From CAZNDN01 sp964571815 (GTDB lineage Bacteria; Fibrobacterota; Chitinivibrionia; Chitinivibrionales; WJKA01), in contig CAZNDN010000122.1 in the NCBI GenBank assembly GCA_964571815.1, positions 1 through 12,239 on the forward strand: a stretch of 12,239 nucleotides of DNA, given 5' to 3'. The position numbers and the translations under genes were made by a program. The notes beneath the pieces were generated by a model. The model searched no databases. It was not told the origin of the DNA and saw only the letters and a program-made list of their open reading frames with translations. Positions 1 through 6,282 of the stretch are shown piece by piece; positions within the stretch are counted from its first letter, which is position 1; every line of letters begins with the position of its first letter.

Positions 1-33
1 TCGAATTCAGGTATCCGACCCGGAAAAGGCCCC

Positions 34-50
34 GGGAGCCTCACGCTCCC
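34..50 (-). terminator. Possible intrinsic terminator at the argD stop
   Basis: Read on the minus strand, GGGAGC and GCTCCC form a 6-bp stem with a 5-nt loop, followed by GGGGCC and TTTT. The argD stop codon lies in the loop. The U-tract is short and displaced from the stem, so termination is plausible rather than certain. Confidence 0.3.
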
Positions 51-1222
51 CGCCTCGATTTCAGCACCGCTTCAAACACCTCCAACGCCCGATCGATCTC
101 AGCGTTGCGAACGATCAACGGCGGCATGAACCGGACCGTGTTGTGCCCGGCCTTGATCACCAGAAGCCCCTTCTTCCGGCAGGCCTCGATAATCGAGTTT
201 GGATCGCTGGACATCTCGACTCCCACCATGAGACCCGCGCCGCGGACGTCCTTGATTGCGGGATAGTTCGCGGCAAGGGCTTCCAGTCGCGATACCAGGT
301 ACGCGCCCTTGCGCGCTACGTCTTTCAGAAACGGTTTGCGCCCCACTTCCCGGAGGACTTCGCAGCCCAGCGCGCAGGCGAGGGGATTGCCGCCGAACGT
401 GGTCCCGTGGTCGCCCGGCGAGATCGCACGCGAAATCTTCTCCGTGCAGACCACCGCGCCCAGGGGCAGACCGCCGCCGATCGGCTTGGCAAGAGTCATG
501 ACATCCGGCACGACCTTGTGCTGCTCGTAGTTCCACAGAGTCCCGGTGCGACCGCCCCCGCACTGAATCTCATCGAACACCAGCGCGATACGATGCTTCC
601 GGGTGTAGCGTCGCAGAAACCGCAGGAATTTCGTATCGGCGGACCGTATCCCGCTTTCGCCCTGAAGCGGTTCCACGAGCACGGCGGCGAACTCGTGCTT
701 GTCAAGGACCTTCCGGGCAGCGTCGATATCGTTGAACGGTGCGTGGTGAAACCCCTCCATCATGGGCCCGAATCCCGCATGAAACTTCTTCTGCGCCGTG
801 GCGCTCAACGCGCCGTACGTCCGCCCGTGGAACCCATCCTCGAACGACAGAATGTGGTACCTGGTCTCCGAGACGCCCGCGGCCCACTTGCGGGAGAATT
901 TAATCGCCGCCTCGACCGCTTCGGTCCCGCTGTTGCACAGAAACACCCGGTCGCCGAAGCTGCGTTTGACCAGCAGCCGGGCAAGGTCTACCTGCGGGCG
1001 GGTGTAGTAGAGGTTTGACGCGTGGAGCAGACGGGCGCCCTGCTCCCGCAGGGTTTTCACGAGCCGCGGATGCCCGTGGCCCAGAGCGTTGACCGCAATT
1101 CCCGACCCGAAATCGAGGTACTCACGTCCCCGGGAATCATACAAGTATACCCCCTTGCCTTCAACAAACGGGGGATTGGTTCGTGCATACGTAGGTACAA
1201 ACAATGTGTCGCCGGCAGCCAT
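41..1222 (-). CDS. argD: Acetylornithine aminotransferase (class III PLP-dependent)
   Basis: A cytoplasmic PLP enzyme of arginine biosynthesis that transfers an amino group from glutamate to N-acetylglutamate semialdehyde, giving N-acetylornithine. The 393-residue product has the usual length and all family landmarks: the NSGTEAVEAA phosphate-binding loop (residues 97-106), FHGRTYG (131-137), the PLP-nitrogen aspartate in VFDEIQ (D217), the Schiff-base lysine in LAKPIGGG (K246) and HGTTFGGNP (272-280). I chose ATG at 1222 because an AGGAG ribosome site lies 7 nt before it. A TTG six codons upstream would overlap that site. The usual CGMGRTG motif reads CGGGRTG here, a mild variant. Related class III enzymes (succinyldiaminopimelate or 4-aminobutyrate aminotransferases) cannot be excluded, but length and motifs favour ArgD. 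No other arginine gene is in the window, so context does not help. Confidence 0.88.
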   Translation of the reverse strand: MAAGDTLFVPTYARTNPPFVEGKGVYLYDSRGREYLDFGSGIAVNALGHGHPRLVKTLREQGARLLHASNLYYTRPQVDLARLLVKRSFGDRVFLCNSGTEAVEAAIKFSRKWAAGVSETRYHILSFEDGFHGRTYGALSATAQKKFHAGFGPMMEGFHHAPFNDIDAARKVLDKHEFAAVLVEPLQGESGIRSADTKFLRFLRRYTRKHRIALVFDEIQCGGGRTGTLWNYEQHKVVPDVMTLAKPIGGGLPLGAVVCTEKISRAISPGDHGTTFGGNPLACALGCEVLREVGRKPFLKDVARKGAYLVSRLEALAANYPAIKDVRGAGLMVGVEMSSDPNSIIEACRKKGLLVIKAGHNTVRFMPPLIVRNAEIDRALEVFEAVLKSRRGA

Positions 1223-1247
1223 AACGGCTCTCCTCTCCAATTATTTC

Positions 1248-1262
1248 CGGCACGTTGTGCCG
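1248..1262. promoter_or_regulatory. Inverted repeat in the argD leader
   Basis: CGGCAC-GTT-GTGCCG is a perfect 6-bp inverted repeat. TTT/AAA flanks extend the pairing to 9 bp across one bulged C. It lies about 25 nt upstream of the argD ATG. A TATATT hexamer lies just upstream of it on the minus strand but has no convincing -35. It could be an operator or a leader hairpin; there is no direct evidence for either. Confidence 0.3.
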
Positions 1263-1362
1263 AAACAGTGACGAGAAAAATATATCCACCAGGAAACTGC
1301 GTTCCCTTCCGGCCGTCAACGGACGCCGGTCGGGGTCTTATCACCGCCAATGCCGGGGGAGA

Positions 1363-1656
1363 CTATTTCGATGAGCTGTCGGTGCGAGAGGGCGCCCCGG
1401 GGCGGGGCCTTCGCTCGGGGTCAATGGGGGTGTCGTCGGCCACGGGCGCGGGACGCGTGGTATCGGCACAGCCGACGGTCGACGAAGTCGCCGTTGCTCC
1501 GTTGTCGGCGTTTTCACCGGATTGCTTCACGGGAGCCTCCTCGGCCGCCGACACGGTTGAAATCGCGGATACGAACATGATCACCGCGACTATGAATGCG
1601 GATATATGCGCCCTGGGAGTCATAACCCTGCCGTCGTCGAAATGATTGCCGCTCAT
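1363..1656 (-). CDS. Small secreted protein, function unknown
   Basis: I do not recognise the family. The 97-residue product begins with a short hydrophilic stretch followed by a clear signal peptide (hydrophobic core near residues 20-36, cleavage likely after TVSA, residue 37). The mature part is about 60 residues, low in complexity and rich in Ala, Pro, Asp, Ser and Thr, with a single Cys. It probably enters the periplasm or outside and looks disordered. The start at 1656 is supported by a GGGGAG site 7 nt upstream. An internal ATG at 1623 would give a more typical signal peptide (MTPRAHISAF...) but has a poorly spaced ribosome site. The gene has its own promoter just upstream. It lies between the basic secreted protein gene and argD, on the same strand as both. 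Confidence 0.6.
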   Translation of the reverse strand: MSGNHFDDGRVMTPRAHISAFIVAVIMFVSAISTVSAAEEAPVKQSGENADNGATATSSTVGCADTTRPAPVADDTPIDPERRPRPGAPSRTDSSSK

Positions 1657-1672
1657 GATTGCACTCCCCTTT

Positions 1673-1701
1673 AAGATACACCGCCGAAAGACCTCTGTCA
1701 A
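1673..1701 (-). promoter_or_regulatory. Sigma70-type promoter of the small secreted protein gene
   Basis: On the minus strand a perfect -35 hexamer TTGACA (1701-1696) is followed by exactly 17 nt and a -10 hexamer TATCTT (1678-1673, 4 of 6 matches). The predicted start is near 1666, so the mRNA would have a leader of only about 10 nt, with the ribosome site at its 5' end. Confidence 0.65.
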
Positions 1702-1708
1702 GCCATAA

Positions 1709-1719
1709 TGTCCGGGACA
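1709..1719. promoter_or_regulatory. Possible operator upstream of the -35 box
   Basis: TGTCC-G-GGACA is an 11-bp perfect palindrome 7 nt upstream of the TTGACA box. Its position suits an activator site, but it is short and could occur by chance in GC-rich DNA. Confidence 0.25.
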
Positions 1720-1764
1720 GGGGAATCGGACACTTTTGTTCGTGAAACACTCACAAGAATCAAT

Positions 1765-1796
1765 CCGGTGTGCCCGGCCTCTCCCGGGCACACCGG
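1765..1796 (-). terminator. Strong hairpin after the basic secreted protein gene
   Basis: Arms of 13 nt (1765-1777 and 1784-1796) pair perfectly around a 6-nt loop, 5 nt past the stop of the minus-strand gene. In the minus direction the following sequence is only moderately T-rich (ATTGATTCTTG). In the plus direction it is GCTTTT. I read it as the gene's terminator, perhaps acting in both directions. Confidence 0.6.
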
Positions 1797-1801
1797 GCTT
1801 T

Positions 1802-2479
1802 TCACCTTCGTTTTGCCACTCTCACGGGTCGCATTGCGGTTGCACGATGAATCGAGGGCCCCGCGGAGCTTCGGCGTCCCGCGGAACCCCCCGCAAGGCG
1901 AATTGCCCCGTCGCGGCCGTTGGATCCGCGCTTCCGCAGCGCCGGCCGGCTCGACTCATGCGACCGGGCAGGCCTCCCCCGGGAAACCGCGGGGCGATCC
2001 GGTTTTCTCACCACACGCTTGCTCAGAGAACAACCTCCCCGCCCGCGGCACTCCCGCTTCACGCCCACGGAAGTATGATAAGAACTCTTCCGGTAAACCC
2101 TTCGCGGCCCTGCCCGCACGTGCCTGGTCACCGTCCGCGCACATCGCGGGGCGTACCTGCGGTGAATCCGACGAATAATCGTCTTCCGCGGAACCCCACA
2201 CGGCCTTCCGATATACCGTGTCACCTCCACCCGGCTGTGCCACGGTCCGTAGGTGTGCACCCGTCGACGGCAGTCGTAGAATACGCTGCGACACTGCCAG
2301 ACACCGCGACCGCACGGCGGCGTGTACCATCGCCATACCTGCCTGACCACCACCGGCTCCGCGCACACACAGCACTCGTCGTAGCACGGGTCGCCTATCG
2401 AGATCGAAAAGGAAAACGATCCCGCATGAAGTGCCACAGGTATGAAAACAGCCGCCGTCGCAACTGCAAGCCTGCGCAT
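1802..2479 (-). CDS. Secreted Cys-rich, Arg-rich basic protein, function unknown
   Basis: No family is recognised. The 225-residue product starts with a textbook signal peptide (MRRLAVATAAVFIPVALHA, cleavage near residue 19). The mature N-terminal half carries 11 cysteines (residues 32, 36, 37, 39, 56, 63, 70, 94, 113, 144, 150), including the cluster CYDECCVC, and is rich in Tyr, Trp and Arg. From about residue 95 to the end it is very basic and has few acidic residues. An AAGGAGG ribosome site 7 nt before the ATG at 2479 is among the best in the window and supports both start and reality of the gene. A 13-bp hairpin follows the stop. The protein should be periplasmic or outer-surface and may bind a polyanion or be disulfide-stabilised; this is inference from composition only. 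Confidence 0.6.
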   Translation of the reverse strand: MRRLAVATAAVFIPVALHAGSFSFSISIGDPCYDECCVCAEPVVVRQVWRWYTPPCGRGVWQCRSVFYDCRRRVHTYGPWHSRVEVTRYIGRPCGVPRKTIIRRIHRRYAPRCARTVTRHVRAGPRRVYRKSSYHTSVGVKRECRGRGGCSLSKRVVRKPDRPAVSRGRPARSHESSRPALRKRGSNGRDGAIRLAGGSAGRRSSAGPSIHRATAMRPVRVAKRR

Positions 2480-2696
2480 AATCAAACCTCCTTCCCGTTG
2501 AAAAACCCCATCAAACCCCCGAGCCCCCTGCCCGGTAGCCCTGTGGTTCCGCAAAGCGCGTGCCGAAATCGTAACCGATTCTATTTCAAGAAGTTATATG
2601 AAGGAGCAGTACGGGCGGGCGCCCCGGGAACCGGGAGAATCGTCCCGGAAGGGCCCGGCCGGTCCGAGCCAAAGGTCACGTAGTTCATTGTTTTGC

Positions 2697-2711
2697 AACA
2701 GGTTACCTGTT
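2697..2711. promoter_or_regulatory. 15-bp perfect palindrome AACAGGT-T-ACCTGTT
   Basis: Two 7-nt arms are exactly complementary around a single T. The form suits a dimeric repressor site or a tight hairpin. It lies about 220 bp upstream of the minus-strand basic secreted protein gene. Confidence 0.35.
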
Positions 2712-2722
2712 CCGGTGGAGGT

Positions 2723-2740
2723 GCGGGAACACATTCCCGC
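2723..2740. repeat. Inverted repeat GCGGGAA-CACA-TTCCCGC
   Basis: Perfect 7-bp arms around a 4-nt loop, 11 bp from the AACAGGT palindrome. A second, overlapping pairing (TGTTCC at 2708-2713 with GGAACA at 2726-2731) would exclude both flanking hairpins. A further GCGGA-A-TCCGC palindrome follows at 2745-2755. Confidence 0.4.
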
Positions 2741-2814
2741 TTACGCGGAATCCGCCGTGGGGTGCGTTGCGTGAGACACCGACGAGGACGCCTGCGATTA
2801 TTCGCAAAGAGCGC

Positions 2815-2931
2815 TCACCGAGCGGCGATTGCGGATTGGTAGTAGAGATATTTGAGGAAGTCGTGGGTCAAGGGGAAACTCAGGTCCACCTCAATTTCAT
2901 CACCTATCCCGCCTGAACTGCGTTGGTTGCT
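2815..2931 (-). pseudogene. Short C-terminal coding remnant, family unknown
   Basis: A 38-codon open stretch between two stops on the minus strand reads like genuine protein in its last 30 residues (includes GDEIEVDLSFPLTH and FLKYLYYQSAIAAR). It has no start codon or ribosome site, and the sequence beyond either stop is not protein-like. I take it as the tail of a lost gene but cannot name the family. A chance open frame is possible. Confidence 0.3.
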
Positions 2932-2944
2932 TCACCGCGGGTGG

Positions 2945-2964
2945 CACTGTCATCCTTGACAGTG
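2945..2964. repeat. Perfect hairpin CACTGTCA-TCCT-TGACAGTG
   Basis: Two 8-nt arms pair exactly around a 4-nt loop, and G-U pairs can extend the stem by two. The TGTCA...TGACA form could equally be a protein-binding site. No gene starts close by on the plus strand. On the minus strand it lies between the radical SAM pseudogene and the coding remnant. Confidence 0.4.
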
Positions 2965-3008
2965 TTCTATCCGCTACTGAACAAGTACCTAAAGTGCATC
3001 GGGCAAAT

Positions 3009-3028
3009 CACCAACGAAAACGTCGGTG
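3009..3028 (-). repeat. RNA-type hairpin with UUUU loop
   Basis: As minus-strand RNA, CACCGACG and CGUUGGUG pair over 8 bp including one G-U pair, around a UUUU loop. The DNA plus strand has an A-C mismatch at that position, so the fold is better as minus-strand RNA. GGGC (3001-3004) and GCCC (3031-3034) can close an outer stem. It lies about 90 nt past the end of the radical SAM gene and may be the 3' end structure of that operon, although no T-tract follows. Confidence 0.4.
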
Positions 3029-3118
3029 CCGCCCAAAGTGGATTATCAAGTACTTCAATCTGCAGACGCTCTTGCTCTTCTTGATTCTTGAGTTTTGAAC
3101 TCTGACCTTCGCTCCGGA

Positions 3119-4326
3119 TCAAAGGCCCTGAAGGCCGCAGCAGCGGGTGCATACCGGCATCAGGCCGGTCGACAGCTTGCGACGGAACCGCTTGAACTTC
3201 TCCCCGTTCCGGATCCCGTAGAAGCTCTCTTCGTTGACATTGCCGGCGGTGAAATCCTGGTAGTCGCGACAGGGAGTAAGTCTGCCGTCGGGGGAAATCT
3301 CCGCGGTGTAGTAGACGCTGCGGCACACGGGATAGCCGCAGTCCCACGCATGATCTTCGTAGTAGCGGCGAACCCGCTGCTCGTCGACAAAATGGGGGAA
3401 AAACTGCGGCACGCAGGCGCGTCCTCGCGACATCCGCACCACTTCCCGCAGTTGCGCGGCCGTGACCTTCGGATCGACATCGTTGAAGCATGACTTGAGA
3501 TACCCGCGATGATTGCGGGGTTCGTAGCCGAAGAGATCCCGGAACACCTGTTCATGAAGGCGCGCGCTCTTCGGTGATAAACCAGCCGTAATAGTAGGAG
3601 TGAATCTGCGTCGTGTCCATTACCAGCCGGTGGATATCGACAAGACGGGAGTAGTTGCGGTTGGAAACCACCGTGATGGGGTTGACAAGAGGAAACCTGG
3701 AACGTTTGCGTTTCTTGAGTTCCTCTATTTTGTGGATGACCGCCATGGTACGCTCGAAGTTGTCGGAAACGCGTCCCCCTGCCGGGGAACGAAGCTGGTT
3801 CCGGGATGCCGCATCCCAGCCGTCAACACTCAGATTCAGGGCCGCCGGCGCCCCCGTATCCATCAACTCCTCAATCACCCGTCCCAGCTCATGCGCGTTC
3901 GTTGCGATCAGCCCGTAGACGCCGACTCCGGCCATCTCTTCGAATACCGGCACGAGCGGTTTCCACATGGTGGGCTCCCCGCCCCAGATTATAGTAAAAA
4001 GGGTTATCGCGTGCGGTCTCGTGGACAATACGCTTCACGACATCGAAGCTCAACTCGTTGAGCCGTTCGCCGCGTTGCAGCTTGCGCAGCAGATGACCGT
4101 TCTCGCCCCACTGGCCGCACGATGCGCACCGGAGGTTGCAGACTTCGTTGGCCCGAAGCGAGACCATGCCCACGGGCACGTCCTTCTCCGGGTTGAGCGG
4201 CATACGATACTTGCGCACCTGCGAGGACATCATCCGCCAGGCGTACCGATGCGTAAGCAGCGAAGGCAGAAGGTAGCGAAAGAAGAACGTCGTTGGAATA
4301 ACCGCCTGTCCCGAGAACCGGGCCAT
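3119..4326 (-). pseudogene. Radical SAM/SPASM protein gene broken by two frameshifts
   Basis: The parts form a standard radical SAM enzyme of about 401 residues. The first frame, from ATG 4326, carries the iron-sulfur motif CNLRCASC (Cys 63, 67, 70). The second frame (to 3552) continues with WGGEPTMW, the SAM-binding GGE motif, and the barrel. The third frame (to 3119) has a SPASM-like tail with CRSVYYTAEISPDGRLTPC and CTRCC. Removing one base from the A5 run at 3996-4000 restores NPFTIIWGGEPT, and removing one base near 3559-3567 (alternating CG) restores ITEERALHEQVF. No catalytic region is missing. Such proteins modify peptides or small molecules using an Fe-S cluster and S-adenosylmethionine; the substrate is unknown. 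The gene follows the epimerase by 28 bp. Either it is a decaying gene or the read has two indels. Decay is favoured by the broken neighbour upstream. Confidence 0.75.
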
Positions 4327-4354
4327 TTGTTTGCCTTTCCGCTTGTTCTTCGAC

Positions 4355-5335
4355 TCAGAGCCAACCGTGTTTTCGGTACCACTCGATCGTACGCTTGACA
4401 CCCGCGCGAAGATTGTACGCGGGCGAGAACCCCTGATCCTCCCGTATGCGCCGCGAAGAACACACCCACGAGGCCCGGGCGTATTCGCGCACCTTTTCCC
4501 GGTTGAGAATAGTTGCCTTCCCCCGAAGCGCCGACTGAAATTCCGCAATGCGGGCAACGAAGAAGGCAATCGGCAACGGTACGGGCACGGTGAAAATATC
4601 CCTGCCCATCACTTCGGCGATCGTCCTCCCCATACGCTCCATCGTGTGCACTCCCCCATCGTCGACAAGGAACGTCTTCCCGCGTGCCCGCCGATTACTC
4701 AGACACAGCACCACGGCCTCCGCCAGGTCTTCGGCATAGACAAAGGACATCGGCGTCTGCCGGCCGATTCGAGTGACGATGCCTCGTTTTGCCAGGCGAA
4801 AGGCGCTCAGAAAATCCCTGTCGCCGGGTCCGTAGACCGACGAAGGCGCCAGGAGGGTAATCGGGAGTGACTGCATGAACGACTCGGCAACCCGCTGCCC
4901 CTCGAGTTTGCTTCGGCCGTAGGTGCTCACCGGGGCGGGCGTCTGCGACTCGGTTGTCATGCCGCCCGGCCGGGCGGGGCCCAGCGCAGCCTGGCTCCCG
5001 ATATGCACGATTGCCTTGAATCGCGTGCCGGCCGCCGCACACGCACGATACAGGTTCTCCGCGCCGTCGCGGTTGACCCGGTACAGATCGTTCATCCGTC
5101 GTGCTTTTGTCAATCCCGCGCAATGCACGACCCCCTCGATTCCTTCCAGCGCCGGCGGCAGCGACTCCGGTTTCAAAACGTCACCCTCCACCAGCTCGGG
5201 ATTGCAGTGACGAATGTATTCGACACGGCTTGTCGGACGAACCAGGCAGCGGACGCTCATACCCGCACGGCTCAGCGCCTCAACCACGTGCATTCCGACA
5301 AACCCCGATGCTCCGGTTACCAGCACCATCCGCAT
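4355..5335 (-). CDS. NAD(P)-dependent epimerase/reductase, CerR-like (extended SDR)
   Basis: An extended short-chain dehydrogenase of 326 residues, complete and of normal length. It has the Rossmann motif TGASGFVG (residues 7-14), an acidic residue in the GDVL segment (D52), HCAGLTK at 71-77, a catalytic Ser in HIGSQAA (S114) and the YxxxK pair YGRSK (Y139, K143). I chose ATG at 5335 because GGAGG lies 4 nt before it. A second ATG two codons later is also possible. The ribosome site overlaps the stop of the upstream chimera, so translation was probably coupled. With AONS-fold and GNAT remnants directly upstream, a role like CerR, the reductase that converts 3-oxo-ceramide to ceramide in bacterial sphingolipid synthesis, is a good inference. 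The sequence alone only shows a sugar-epimerase-like SDR. It is the one open gene of its operon. Confidence 0.8.
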   Translation of the reverse strand: MRMVLVTGASGFVGMHVVEALSRAGMSVRCLVRPTSRVEYIRHCNPELVEGDVLKPESLPPALEGIEGVVHCAGLTKARRMNDLYRVNRDGAENLYRACAAAGTRFKAIVHIGSQAALGPARPGGMTTESQTPAPVSTYGRSKLEGQRVAESFMQSLPITLLAPSSVYGPGDRDFLSAFRLAKRGIVTRIGRQTPMSFVYAEDLAEAVVLCLSNRRARGKTFLVDDGGVHTMERMGRTIAEVMGRDIFTVPVPLPIAFFVARIAEFQSALRGKATILNREKVREYARASWVCSSRRIREDQGFSPAYNLRAGVKRTIEWYRKHGWL

Positions 5336-5345
5336 GATTCCTCCC

Positions 5346-6131
5346 TCACAGGTTGTAGTCGTAAAGTCGGTATTTCCTGTACACACGCGCCCCCGGTTTC
5401 CGCAGCGCATTGTTCATGGGCCCGTTGGTCTCCAGCACCCACGACAACTCACCGCGGTAGATCCCTTTCTCCCTGCCGTGACGATACGTCTTGTAGTAGA
5501 AGCACGTATCGATGCCCATTCTGCGGAACCGCGCCGGTACACCCATAATTAGGATGCGCACCATATCGATTGTACGCTTATACCACAGCAGTTTCGGCAA
5601 CCCGAACGGGAAAAGCCGCCCGTTGAGCTTGATAAGCGCCTGGTTTATATCCGGAAGGGTCAGGGAAAACCCCGCCGGCTCACCGTTGACAAACGCAAGT
5701 AGACAGAAGCCCGGATCGACCACCAGCTTCAGGTCCGCCGCAAGGTGGGTGAACTCGCGTTCGGTCATGGCCACGGCGCCCCGGTTGTCGGCCCGGGCTT
5801 CGCTGTAACCCGTGGGAAACACGATCGCCCCGCCATGCCGTTTGAATCACGCAATTCTCTCTTCACGCTCCCGGGTCCGATCGTAGCAGCCGCTGAGAAG
5901 AGGCGCCGAGACCGCTCCGGTTCCGTAACGATCGACCGCCTCCTTGACCGCCCCTTTCACTTCCGGATTGCAGGAATATCCCGGGTAGTTGCAGGAATAC
6001 AAATTGAGAAATGTCCGCACCTTCTTCTCGAAACGCTCATCCGGCATTCCCCCGCAAACGCTGACCGTTCCCGGTCGGCCGGCGTGGAAAAAAACTAACG
6101 AGAATATACGCCAATGGCGGACGATACGCAA
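5346..6131 (-). pseudogene. Chimeric remnant: serine-palmitoyltransferase-like N-terminus joined to GNAT acyltransferase C-terminus
   Basis: One reading frame runs from about 6131 to 5346, interrupted by one TGA (5849-5847). The first part matches the N-terminal region of AONS/Spt PLP enzymes: FLNLYSCNYPGYSCNPEVK, then RYGTGAVSAPLLSG, REREERIA, the TGA, and FKRHGGAIVFPTGYS. The PLP lysine domain and the rest of the enzyme are absent. At about 5800-5807 the frame passes directly into the C-terminal GNAT fold of a bCerS-like acyltransferase: GAVAMTEREF, NGEPAGFSLTLPDINQALIK, RFRRMGID, GELSWVLETN, GARVYRKYRLYDYNL. A large internal deletion between two neighbouring genes, or inside one natural AONS-GNAT fusion gene, explains this. 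ATG 6047 is another possible original start. The GNAT piece could still be translated from GTG 5822 (158 residues) but lacks its N-terminal half. Confidence 0.75.
6103..6131 (-). promoter_or_regulatory. Possible promoter of the Spt-like/GNAT/epimerase operon
   Basis: On the minus strand TATATT (6108-6103, 5 of 6) lies 17 nt after TTGCGT (6131-6126, 3 of 6). The start would be near 6096, which favours ATG 6047 as the original start of the Spt-like gene. The -35 is weak. Confidence 0.35.
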
Positions 6132-6205
6132 GGGTGAAAACCCCTCCGATGCCGCTCGTGACGGGGTATTTGCCGGGTCCGGGGAAGCGTCGGTGCATTT
6201 TCCGG

Positions 6206-6234
6206 TTGAGAAAATGGTGTAAGAAAGGCAAAAT
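6206..6234 (+). promoter_or_regulatory. Possible promoter of the Cache/coiled-coil gene
   Basis: TTGAGA (6206-6211, 5 of 6) is followed by 17 nt and CAAAAT (6229-6234, 4 of 6). The predicted start near 6241 gives a 42-nt leader to GTG 6283. It is divergent from the minus-strand promoter at 6103-6131. Confidence 0.35.
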
Positions 6235-6282
6235 TATTGTATTACGACGGCGCAGGAGGAGCACGAGGGAGGTGGAAGTCCC

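Larger units (their letters stand above)
2480..3118. other. Gene-poor stretch with palindromes and a coding remnant
   Basis: About 640 bases without a complete gene lie between the basic secreted protein gene and the broken radical SAM gene, both on the minus strand. The stretch holds a cluster of short palindromes at 2697-2755, hairpins at 2945-2964 and 3009-3028, and a 38-codon protein-like remnant at 2815-2931. I see no tRNA, known riboswitch or insertion sequence in it. Confidence 0.5.

Noticed and set aside
2967..3491. Minus-strand frame that continues past the end of the SPASM region.
   Set aside because: It overlaps the recognisable SPASM sequence in another frame, and its tail (SSKLKNQEEQ...) looks like translated intergenic DNA.
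3990..4002. Programmed frameshifting at CCCTTTTTAC in the radical SAM gene.
   Set aside because: C CCT TTT looks like a -1 slippery heptamer, but a +1 move is needed to reach the next frame, and a second independent shift follows downstream.
5847..5849. TGA as a selenocysteine codon in the Spt-like frame.
   Set aside because: The position is variable and non-catalytic in AONS enzymes, there is no visible SECIS-like hairpin just after it, and the frame is truncated anyway. A nonsense mutation is simpler.
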